Origin: Orbilia blumenaviensis
Lineage: Eukaryota; Ascomycota; Orbiliomycetes; Orbiliales; Orbiliaceae
DNA length: 64,000 nucleotides
Reading direction: 5' to 3'
Assembly (NCBI GenBank): GCA_036872755.1
Contig: JAVHNS010000011.1
Span: 1,178,001 to 1,242,000, forward strand
The translations under genes and the position numbers were made by a program. Below, piece by piece: positions 25,536-36,280 of the stretch. The stretch's first letter is position 1; each line of letters starts with the position of its first letter. A model generated the notes under the pieces. That model worked only from the letters and a program-made list of their open reading frames with translations. It had not been told where the DNA came from and did no database searches.

Positions 25536-25982
25536 ATGCAATTCCAAACTCTCGTCCCAACTCAGTCCGAGCCAATCCACACTCCTCACTCGGCTCTTTC
25601 TCACCATGCAACCATGGTCCGTCGCGAATCAACCTTCCTCGCCCTCACTGAGGAACCCGCTGTTGCTCCATGGTTTCTTAGGCAGCGACGACCATCCAAC
25701 TTCTTAGTTTTGGCCCCAGTTACTTCTGAGTCTTACCCATCTGCCCCAAGGCGCCGGACTACCCTCACCTACAGCAAGGACAATGAAGAAGCCATTGCTT
25801 CCTCTCCAGAGCTTGGTCCATCCGCGGACCTAGTTCCAGTTGAGCCAATGGCCCTCAAGACCCGACGAAGCACCAGCGTCAGCTCCACCAGCAGCGAGGG
25901 CCGCCGACTAAGGTTCCTCAGACTCAACCCAGTCCACTGGGGTGGCGTTGCTGGTGAAGATGACTATGCCGTCGAGGAGTAA
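25536..25982 (+). CDS. Small protein of unknown function, 148 aa, intronless
   Basis: Single-exon ORF with a good start (TCAAAATGC), a TATA-like box about 255 bp upstream and biased codon use (many C-ending codons, AAG, CGA/CGC), suggesting strong expression. The protein has no signal peptide or membrane segment. Features in order: a His/Ser/Thr-rich N-terminus, RRESTFLALTEEPAVAPWFL at about 29-48, RRPSNFLVLAP, a Pro/Glu middle, a Ser-rich basic patch (TRRSTSVSSTSSEGRR, about 113-128) and a C-terminal hydrophobic/aromatic block (RFLRLNPVHWGG, about 130-141) before an acidic end. That block looks like a conserved short linear motif, possibly for partner binding, but I cannot place it in a named family. 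Serines beside arginines suggest kinase sites (inference). Confidence 0.75.
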   Translation: MQFQTLVPTQSEPIHTPHSALSHHATMVRRESTFLALTEEPAVAPWFLRQRRPSNFLVLAPVTSESYPSAPRRRTTLTYSKDNEEAIASSPELGPSADLVPVEPMALKTRRSTSVSSTSSEGRRLRFLRLNPVHWGGVAGEDDYAVEE

Positions 25983-26607
25983 ACAGCTTTCGCATTCCTT
26001 CTAGCAAAGCAGTTGTTTCTTGTCATCATTTAATGTCATACTACCAACCGGCGTTTCCCGATCACCTTTATTCTTTATTCTCACTCTCTTATAATAACTA
26101 CGGTCGCTATTTATTCTCACGACCAAAAAAAATTTATCTTGACTCTTCTTTTATTGTGGAGTTCACGAGGAGGCTACTCTTATTGTATTTATACGACTTG
26201 GATTATTCCCCGACATGCATTTTCATTTGCATTCTCTCTTGCTTTTACGTTACGGCGGACCATTATAGCGATTGATGGAGTTCAATTTCCAGCATGCTTT
26301 TGATTTTTTCAATTTCCTTTTTCAAATGTGATATCCTTGGAGGGACTGGGACTGGCAATGTTTTGATAGATACTGGCGAGGAAAAGCAGTGTTTCTTTTC
26401 ATGTTTTTACTTTCCTTTCAGAAAATGGGATGACCAAAAAAAATATCATTTCTTCAGATAGTCTTTAGCTTAGTTTTTGGACTTTCAAATTGATATTTTT
26501 CTTTCCTTCTCAAAAAACCATCTTCACACTCGTAAAACCGATCAATCGTAGGAAAAAAAAACTCTTAGGAATCATAATTCGTCGTCACTAGTCAGCTGAA
26601 TCGTCGA

Positions 26608-26651
26608 AGTATCGTGATAATCAATTGCAACCTTCGAAACATCACGATACT
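26608..26651. repeat. Hairpin: 11-bp perfect inverted repeat with 22-base loop
   Basis: AGTATCGTGAT at 26608-26618 pairs with ATCACGATACT at 26641-26651. It lies about 630 bp past the stop of the 25536 ORF, in A/T-rich DNA. It may be a chance palindrome or a remnant of a short repeat. Confidence 0.6.
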
Positions 26652-29600
26652 CTTCTTAAAAATGACGAAGCCACCCCCAGGTTTTTCTTTTCGTCGCTAG
26701 CTTCATGAACTTTTCCTCACTAGGACATGAAACTAGACCCAATCTTGACCGGAGCATCCGATTTTTGAGGGCTGGTAGCGTCATCGTATAGGCGCCCTCC
26801 TTTCCACACACCCCCTACTGTTCGGGCAATCGCACTAGGTGCAATGCCGGAAACCCGAAACTTTTTTTTTTTCATTCTCGTGATGCACGGAAAATTTTCG
26901 ATAGGTTTGGCCGGAACAATGCCGAGTGCGATAATTTGTTTAGTAGGTGAGCGATATCATAAAAATTTTTTGGTTTTCGTTTCTTCAATTTTTATACATA
27001 TGCATACGTCTTTTGGGACACAAATTTCTAAATATCAAAAAGAAAATCTCACCTTCTGCAAGTCTGGTACTTCTCGGGATTGTCCATGTCGTGATCACTA
27101 AGGAGTGATTGCAACACAAATCCACAAATTCCCACAAAACGGCCATTTTCTGAGTTGATCTCACAAAAAAGGAACCATCGGCAGTTACTTTTGTAACCCT
27201 TTGAGAGCCTTAAGGCTCCCCCACGCGCTATTGGATCAGTTTATTACTGGACATAGCATCAACTATACTAATAAGATCGCTGTGGCCGACCCTGCCGTGA
27301 TGTGACAGGAGCCAAACCAGGGAAAATACTGTATTCGGTTTGATGCATGCTTGTGTTGAGAAAAGATATCACACACATCGTCTTTCCCTCACATATCCAG
27401 CGCCAAAAGGCTCTCTGACTCTCCCAATGACCGGCCATTGAACCGTAAGTAACTAAGTCAGTGCTTGGCTTTATGTGGTGACCAGAACTATGCGCATGCA
27501 TTATCTATCACTGGCTTTCATATCTCTTTCTCCGCCTACCCCTCCTTGTATTCGCACCAATCGCTTGGGCTTTTTTTGTTCATAGTACCCAAGCTGATAA
27601 ATACTTAAAGTAAGTATCATGCAAGTAATGCATTAGCAAGACCATATTTTGGGTACATACCATATCAATGGCGGTCTCACTGGTTAGCGCCTTCTAGATC
27701 TTTTAGTGGGAAGCGAGCCAATATAATCTCTCTAGTCAGAATAAATACGCTGCACACGCACTGTCACAATAAGCTTAACTGGAATAAAAATGACAGGCTC
27801 TTTTTTGGGGGTTGTTAGCATGTCCTTGTGAATTTGGTATTACTCGCCGTCCATCCGGAATCCTATCACAGAGAAAGAGGCTGGTTAGGAAAAGAAATAG
27901 CCAAGTCTTAGCTAAGAATTTGACAACATTGCTTTGCATGGTTCGAAGATGCAAGCAAAAAGGCGTTTAAAGCCCCCCCCCAGAAACGACTTTCATACCT
28001 TTTTTGGGGTATTCAGGCCCTCGCGGCTCTCACTTTTTCTGAGTGTTATGTTATAGTAATTAGGGATCCCGCGTATTCGCACACACACATACATAATTCG
28101 GCAAAATGGAAAACCCAAGGAAAACCCCAGGAATCCGATTAAACTTTTGAGTTTTGGGGGGGTGGTGGTGGTGCCGGTGGGTTGTTCGGATCTGCAAGAT
28201 ACTTAGATTTCGCTTTTGTTTCCCCACAACGACAATCTTTTTTAGGGAAGAGGCTGGCCGGGAAGGAGGGAAGGAAGGAAGGGGTCGACGAGGGTTGATA
28301 GACATCTAGCATCGACTATCTATGTAGGTACCCCACTTTTCCTGGAGAGCGGGATACGTAAGTCTGATTCTTTTTCTTCTCTTCTCTTGTATGTGTGTGT
28401 TTGTTTCTTGCGGTGTTCCGTTCCTTTTGCTCTTTGTCTCCTACGGAATATGGAAAGCCCTCTTTTCAGCCCTTCTTAGTCTGCGTCTATCGATGTTGCA
28501 ATCGCAGGTAGTAGACACCAGCGGAGTAGTTGCACACACATGCACAGGTAACAACTACAAGAGATATAGTTGTGTAATCCTTCAGCCTGCGGGCCTCCCG
28601 TATTACCTACCAATAAGAGGAAGCGACTATTGCCTGAAGGGAGGAGTAGATTCGCATCTGAAGATGCCCATTTTGCTTGACATGGTTTCCCCTTCCATTT
28701 GACTTTGAATCAAGAAACGGGAGTGCAGAGTACTTGATTGGTACTTATGGCTTACTTGGGTCATCCCGCTGGGCGGCTAGCAGTGTGGCGAGTGGGGAGA
28801 ACGTGCTTTCCATATTTGGGATTTAGGTGGGGTTCTCGTTCGGCGCAGGCAGGACGGCAGTCAAGCCAGTTGGACAAGGGGCTTTGGGAGATGCATATTG
28901 TGGCTTGCTGGAGGAATGTTTGTCTTGGGTCGCTCAACCCTCTTTGGATAAAGGTGGAGAGGTCTGACAGGGGTTTTGTGAAGGATATGCCATGAAATTT
29001 TGGGAGTGTGGAGAAGGTGTGGCAGCCGAATGAGGGACAAAGAAAAAAGAGCGTTTTGTGAGGCTGTCGATTTGAGTTCGGTTGAAGATAAGGTCGTTGG
29101 ATTTTTTTTTTATTTTTATTTTTCGAGATTTGCAAGGCGACTGAACTTTGTGGTTTGTCTGTATGACAGCGCCCGGTCGATCAAAAAAAGAATTAAGAAT
29201 ATCTGAAGGAGAAGGGGGAAGAAAAAGAAATCGCACTGGAAATATGATTAAGATACATTCGGGTTCCTGGACTAGGTTAAATGCGACTCCAGGGGCGCTG
29301 GATTCGAAAAATTGGTTATGGTAATGAGGCCGCCAAAGGGGAATGCACTTGCGGTGATCGATATGCATCTGGCATGGTCGTCAGATACATTGTTCTTTAT
29401 TGTGCCGGCGACGGGTCGCTATAGCGATAATCTGGCAGTTATAATGCAAGAGACACCCGGCCGGGCAGATTTTAAATGTTTCTGTGAAATTTGGATATTT
29501 GTTTCATCGATTTCAGTGGTACTTTTGGAGTACAATATCGGTACCTCAAACTTTGGCAGCCACTAGTCACCAGCGTTTTCTTCCGTTAATGTCAAATCTC

Positions 29601-30822
29601 AGGCGACCGACCCGAGCGGACAGGCTTTGAAAGACAGTAATCTTGAGAGGAAAAGATCCCGTGCGTCTGGTTCAAAACCGTGGCTGTGAGTCCGAACGTT
29701 TCTTTCCACCGTCTTCCTGGCCCACTGCAGATGCAGAGCAGCGGGTAACTTTCCTTGGGGCCAATTTAAGGATCGTAGCCCATGTAGTGCAGTATCACAG
29801 ACCACGGGTCCCCCTCTATCCAACCTTATTTCGCTTGGGTTCACCTGCCCAAGCATTTTCAATTTCTCTTGACTTTTTGCATACTTCCACGTTTTCTTTT
29901 CCGAGGAGAGGAAGAATACTAAGTAAATCAAAGAAAAAAAAGGAAAGGCAAGTTGGACCAGCGGTGAATCTGGATATTAACCGCCCGGGGGAAACTTTAT
30001 CAGAGAATTGCGCACTCTTCGATATCAAGTTCACAGTATCAATTTTTTTTCTTTCTCTTTCTTTATTTCTTCTCTTCCTCACAACCTCAAAGGGAACGAA
30101 ATTGAGATCGAAATCGAAATCGAAATCGAAAGAGATCTAAAGCAAGAAAACCTGGAGGCGAGGCGAGTCGTCGGGCGGTTCAGCAGAGCCTCGTAGGATA
30201 CCGTTTGTGTCAAGTCGGACAGGATTGCATATTAATATTTGCGCTACTGCGGGAGAAGGACCAATACCAGAGCCTGGCTGGCCTGCGCTGCAACCTGTCG
30301 CTTTGGCATTTCTCATCACCGTCGGTCTCCGATAGTCTGGTAAGTCAGATAGAAGAACAAGAAGAATATTTCGTTTTTCTTCCTTTTTTTCTTCCCTTTC
30401 TTTTCTTTTCTTTTCTTGTCTTGTCTTTATTTCTATTCTCGCCTTGCTTTCCCTGTTCCCTTCGGTTGAATGCATAGCATCGTCGCCATCACCATCACCA
30501 TCGACCACAAGTCGATATCATTTTATTCATTCATTCATTGATCCATTGCCGGTAACGTTGCCCCCCGTGGTTTGCCTGACGCTGCATTTGGTTGGCATTG
30601 CATTGAATCGTATTGAATATCCTTCGACAAACAGCGGACTGAGGCCTTGGGGGGGTGGGATAGCCTTTTGAGAGAATCCGGGGTGTCCAGCCAACCAGGC
30701 AGAGGGAAGTGGTGAAGGCAAATAAGCGACACGCCTAGGCCACCCTTAATTTCCTCCGTCCTGGTGTTCCTCAGAAACCATCTCCTCGAACAGGTCTGGC
30801 TCACAGCAATCTCATTACTGTT

Positions 30823-30866
30823 TGATTGATTTATTGATTGATGGGGGTTGATTGATTGATTGATTG
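30823..30866. repeat. (TGAT)n microsatellite, imperfect
   Basis: TTGATTGATTTATTGATTG followed, after a short GGGG interruption, by another TTGATTGATTGATTG block. It lies in the long upstream region of the PSR1-like gene. Confidence 0.85.
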
Positions 30867-32820
30867 CGCAGAGTGCCTCTCGTTTTCTTTCTTTTCCTCA
30901 TTTCCCGGTGTCCGCTTGCTGTTTGGCAGTCAACCTGCGTGTGAGCTTGTGTGTGATATCTGTGGTGTTTCTGCGGTCGTTCTGTTTGGCACTGCAGTCT
31001 GGCGCCCTCATCATCATCCTCATCCTCATCCTCATCTTCATCCACAAACCCCCCCCCCGTTCTCATCCCCCCCATTCATTCCTCCCGTCCACTTTTCTTT
31101 CCCCCTTCTTCCGACGTCTGTTCCTCCATCTCCACTATCTCCCGTTGCTTCTTGGGTTTCTGCGGTCGGCTTCATCCTAATCTTCCCTCCCCCGCCGCCG
31201 GTAAAAAGTCTCTTTGTTGTTGTTGTTGTTGTTGTCTTGTCTCTCTTCCGTGTATCATCTTCAATTCGTTTTTTTTAGGGGAAGAGGAGTACTGCAGACG
31301 TTCACACATCCATCTGTCCATACATACACATATAGTCCTCCTATCCATCATCTACCCTATCCTGTCCTATCCTATATTATTCAGCACGGTACCATCCGAG
31401 TAGGTACAGGTACCTAGGATTAGGTTGATCATAGGCTATTGTCCGTGTCTCTCTCTCTCCTCTCTTCTCTTTTTTTTAATTTACTATCATCGAGCCTGTC
31501 GTTGAACTTTTTATTTTATTTTATTTGGATTCTTCAGCCCTTCATTTTACTCCACACTCATTCATCCGGTTTCTTTCTTTCGATCTATCAATCTATCAAC
31601 CCACCTATCTATTCTATCTTCCAACAACCACCGCCCTTTTTTTTTTCCTTTTCTTCCCTTCTTCGTCTATTTGACACTGTCTAGTTTTTTATTTTTAGTT
31701 TTCATTTTTTTTATTTCCATCTTTTGATTTATTTTATTTTTCTTTCATTTTTCTATTCGATTCGTTTGGGGGTCTGTGTTCTCGTACTTACATTTTTCCA
31801 CCTACGCTTTTGGTCCAAACTCTCAGCTTTTGGCACATTTCCGCAGCACTCACGGCGGCCCGATACTTCTTCCATCATTTCAATCAACCTCTTCCCTTCC
31901 ATCATCTCCATCTCCCATCTCCCGCCTAACACCACCACCACCACCACTACCGCTTCCACTGCATCTCATCTCCTACTCCGACCACCTCATCGCGACATAG
32001 TTTTCCGACATCGGATAGAAACCATCATTCGGATAGGCGTTCTGGGTGGATAATTAGGCTGGGATAAGCCAGGACATAGACCGTACGTTTGTTGCCTCGT
32101 CGTTTACGAGAGGGAATTCTTTTTTTTCCTTTTCGATTCCGCCCAAATTACCAGAGCCAGAAGGGAGAGCCGGACGAAACGTTTCTGTGCAACCGTATAT
32201 GCGGACCACGCTTTTTTATTTCGCTCTCTCTTGCTTTAAAATAAGCATACTCGTTTTTACCCCCCGACTTGCAATTCGAACCTCAACGTGTTCGCGGCAA
32301 CGTGGTAGACGATATCTGCTGGTGTTTGCCTCTTGTCTATCTGCGAGAGTGTTGATTGCCGCTTGCGTGAGTTATAACCTGGAGAAACTTTCTGACTAAC
32401 ATCCAACAATCGTGATATCTCCCCCTTTTTAGATAGTTGTATCGCACAGATTTCTTGGAATTATCCATCAGGCACGGATTGGATATCTGTCTCGACGCGA
32501 ATTTGGACAGGACCTTTGATCCGTATTTCCATCGTTCATCGCGATCCTCCCGTCCATCTCATCCCTATTTCAAACCCCCTAGTCGGACGGGGCTGCGGAG
32601 GTGCGTACATACATTTTTTTGCCCATCCCGTTTTCGGGTTGCGCTTTGACGGCCTGTCAGAAGCGCTTTCATTAATTGCGACGAATCGCTAACGTTTAGA
32701 TCCCAGAATCCCCTTAATACGGGAATCCTCGCTCCTTAAAGGGCACATCTGCACGTGGTATTCGCAGGAACTTGAGAAATCCCATTCCCTGCACAAAAAG
32801 TGAAATAAGAAGTCGCGAAG

Positions 32821-34533
32821 ATGTCACAAGCTCAGCCCACAGATTCGGGTATGCCTCTCGCCGATTCCTCGTCTGCAAAGCCCCAGGATTCTTTACTTTC
32901 TCCTTCTCGTCCAAATTCAAAGAATCAACACTCATCTCTGACGTCTACAGCTACGACTGCCCACAATGCAAGTCTGGTGGAAGAGAACGAGGCCGCAAAG
33001 GGTTCCAAGCGGAGAAGAAGGGGTGACGGGGCGAGCATCAGGTCTAGTCAGAAGCCGAAACAGAGTGGAGCCTCGAAATTCTTCAGCTCTTTGCTAGGAT
33101 GCTGCCGGGCGCCGGATTCATACGCAGGAGGTGTCGATGAGAACGCGAGGAAGGCGGAGAGACCGCGTACTGAGGCACGGGATAAGGCGACTGTTCCGGC
33201 CGAAGCCACCGCTGGAAGGTCCAAGGAACACGAGAGGATCGGAACTCCACCGCCAAAGGAGGAAGAAACAAAACTCAACGAAAAGCTTCCTATGCCCGTT
33301 GAGGAGGCGCCATCTGCACCGGAAACTTTGCCGTCTAAAGAGGCCGAAGAGCCGCCACTGGCGAAGTCCTCCACCGAATCTACTAATGGCGAAGCCAAAT
33401 TCCCACCCCGGCCGGAGATGCCAACAACTCCTCCCCCACCAGCGCCAGAAGCACCCGAAAACAACCTTCTCCCCCCTGCGATACTCCAGGAACAACAAAC
33501 CCAGGGAACATCGACAACAGCCGAGCCCGAATATCCAAGTGGTCCATCCGTCACTCCACCTACTCCCCACCCGGATGAAACCAAATCCGACGAGCCTATC
33601 TTGCCGCCAGTCACAACAACAATACCGAATGACGACAAGCGAAAGTCGACATCCAGTGTCCGCCCAACCACCCCAATTGAGACGGACGACTCAGACGCCG
33701 ACTCTCTGAACCAGGATTCCACAGCCGCGGATGTCGGCATGGTTCCCGTGCCTGTTCCTCCAGAAATGCTACCAAACGAGGATCAAAAATCCAAATGGTT
33801 GCTCCCTCCAATTGCCCCGGAGCACACTGGCAAGAAGTGTTTGGTGCTAGACTTGGATGAGACCTTGGTGCACAGCAGTTTTAGGGTACGTTCGAAATCT
33901 TCTAATATGTCTCCTTCCGGTCATGTGACGCTAACATTTACATCGCACGTGTAGCAACTCCTGCAGCAACCAGATTTCACTATACCCGTCGAAATTGAAG
34001 GATCTTACCATAACATCTATGTCATAAAACGGCCTGGTGTGGATCAATTCATGAAGAGGGTTGGAGAACTCTATGAAGTCGTTGTCTTTACCGCGTCCGT
34101 TTCTAAGGTATGCCGCGAAGCCCTCTATATCACACCCTGATTTTCTCATACTCACTCATTAATTTAGTATGGCGACCCGCTCCTTGATCAACTCGACATT
34201 CATTCTGTTGTCCACCATCGTCTATTCCGAGACAGTTGCTATAACCATCAAGGCAACTACGTTAAGGTATGTGATTGCAGATAGGTCTCATCGTTAGAAG
34301 TGATAGCTAATGAAATATAGGACCTCTCACAATTGGGACGAGATTTGAAAGATACTATCATTATTGATAATTCTCCCACCTCCTACATCTTCCATCCACA
34401 GCACGCCCTCCCAGTAAGCAGCTGGTTCTCTGACGCGCATGATAATGAACTGCTGGACCTCATCCCTGTTCTTGAGGACCTAGCTACTACCCAAGTCCGG
34501 GACGTTAGTCTTGTTTTGGATGTCTCCCTATAA
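32821..34533 (+). CDS. PSR1: Psr1/Psr2-type plasma-membrane phosphatase (CTD-like/NIF, HAD superfamily)
   Basis: Serine phosphatase of the FCP1/SCP (NIF) fold. Yeast Psr1/Psr2 act at the plasma membrane in sodium and general stress signalling with Whi2. Exons 32821-33885, 33955-34107, 34168-34266 and 34321-34533 give 509 residues. Residues 1-330 are a low-complexity Pro/Ser/Glu-rich tail. A hydrophobic stretch ending in a Cys pair (FFSSLLGCC, Cys94-95) is a likely palmitoylation site. The catalytic domain (about 335-509) opens with [15 protein letters not shown], giving the DxDxT nucleophile at Asp344/Asp346/Thr348. It continues with [59 protein letters not shown] and [19 protein letters not shown], then [17 protein letters not shown]. 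Family assignment is very secure; the specific pathway in this fungus is inferred. Confidence 0.94.
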
Positions 34534-36280
34534 TCTTCGACATATCTCGGCTGCAGTCCGATATATACCCCCCTCTGGACGATCATGATCTCAACCTTCT
34601 TGCTTCGCACTTTCTGTTGTGTTTCACTAGCACCAGCCATTTTCGACTTTTGTACAGATACCTCTTAACGCCCTTCACATGCAACGTCTAGTCATCTGAA
34701 ATCTCCCGGGCATCCCCACGGTTTTCGCACTCGAATATCGCAACGGACTGTATTTATGGAACATCGTTTCTTACTACACCGGAACCGGCGTCTCATAGAT
34801 TAATGATTGTTTCCATAGAGCAAGAAACTCGCGTTGCCTTCGACCACCTTTTTCTCCTTCCCGCTTCTGTTTTATTATGGTCCCCTTTTCTGTAAACCTT
34901 CTATTTCCTTTGTTTCCAATAGCTCCGGCGCCGCCACAGCGTCCCTCACATCGCCGCCCGGTGCCAGGCAAACCCGCTTTTCGAAGCATTTCTATCCTTT
35001 TATTTCCTTTGTTTTACATCCTTCAACACCCAATCTCAACTGTACACTTAGCTGCGAGCAGGCGGTTTAGTACGATATTCTAACCTGTCCTCCTTAGCGA
35101 TCTTTCAGCCTGGGCACCGCTGCTTTTATCGGCCATCGTTCGGCTTCACGCTTTTGCTAGCTTCGGTAGTTTCAAAACCTGTGGTTTCTTTCCCAAGTCG
35201 GTTTGGCTCTCTTTGCGTCATTTTCCTTTTCCTTTCCTTTTTTCATTTTCCTTTTTCATTTTTTTATATACAAATGTTAGCGTGTGCGTGGTGTATCATC
35301 ACCTTACCCATGTTGGCACGTTCCTCACCCTTCATATCTATCTACAAGCCCCTTCGCCGTAGGACTCAAAATCATTATAATTCCGGATCGTTTCTTTATT
35401 TTTCTTTCTCACTTGCGCATCTTCTCATTACCTTTCATTCTTCGCTCTTCTGCTCAGTACTAGTTTTAAACGCCTACTTCCCTTTCGTAGTTTGTATTGT
35501 CTAGTTTATTTCACTTATAGCATGGAAACCAGTCTGCTGTTTTCCCCCTTGTCCCGTATTGCACAGCAAAGCAACCCCCCCTTTCACCTCGTCCAGAAAG
35601 CCATATTATGTCTCCCTTGCCTTTTTCTCCCCTAATTGTAGGATATCATCTAGCATAAACATAGCTTATACCGAGTAGTAGTTTTAAATTAGTTAAAAAA
35701 AAACACCAAGAGAATGAATAACTTTTCAAACCTGAAAACCCTGAGGAACTGTGCACGTCTCATATCCATATACGACACCAAACCGGTCTTGTATAACGCG
35801 ACTCTCGGACAAGCGACGATGCTATAACTGCGATACTGATACCGTTTATGTGGTTACGACGGAGCCAAACCCCAGTTGATGCTGGTTTCAATTGGACGCA
35901 TTTGATCGACCGAAAATGTGTTGCGAAGTGGTCAGGATGGACGTCATCCGGTCTTACCTGACCACCACTTTGTAGCTACTGTGTCGTCTTCCCTCATCCC
36001 GCAGAGACTCAGCGGCATTACTAACACCAACGACCATCGCTACTTCACCAGCGGCTGGCTACGATACTATCCAGATCGCACACTTTGGAACCCTATCCAA
36101 CACCCGTTTCGCTCCCATCCGTTAGTTTTCCGTCCATTCATGATCAATTCAAGACGGTAGCCTACTGGCGAGAGGCTCGTTAGAACACACAGCCGGCCTG
36201 GTTTGTTCGAGAGAGATATATGAAGATAGTGTTCGGCCATCACGAATCGCGAGCCACCCCTATCCAGGGAATTCAAAAAC
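34534..36280. other. Intergenic: PSR1-like 3' UTR and HRD3 promoter
   Basis: No supported ORF. The + strand is T/C-rich to about 35660, with an A run (35695-35703). The HRD3 start codon follows at 36281. Short frames of 60-116 codons here are pyrimidine-tract artefacts. Confidence 0.5.

Larger units (their letters stand above)
25983..32820. other. Long gene-free stretch including the extended upstream region of the PSR1-like gene
   Basis: No ORF here resembles a protein family. Up to about 26300 is probably 3' UTR of the small ORF. A hairpin lies at 26608-26651. C and G runs occur at 27976-27984 and 28151-28183. From about 30000 to 32800 the + strand is strongly pyrimidine-rich with many microsatellites: (GAAATC)n at about 30105-30131, (TGAT)n at about 30823-30866, (TCATCC)n at about 31009-31041, (TTG)n at about 31217-31234 and (ACC)n at about 31930-31950. 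This resembles a very long promoter and 5' UTR. Confidence 0.5.

Noticed and set aside
29816..30140. ORFs reading EIEIEIE or KSKSKSK near 30105
   Set aside because: Products of the (GAAATC)n microsatellite, not a gene.
30856..31403. ORFs of 80-140 codons rich in Phe, Leu, Ser, Pro and His
   Set aside because: Open only because the sequence is a pyrimidine-rich simple repeat with few stop codons.
33048..33740. 230-codon minus-strand ORF
   Set aside because: Lies wholly opposite the low-complexity exon 1 of the PSR1-like gene; its Gly/Ser-rich product mirrors the Pro/Ser codons of the real gene.
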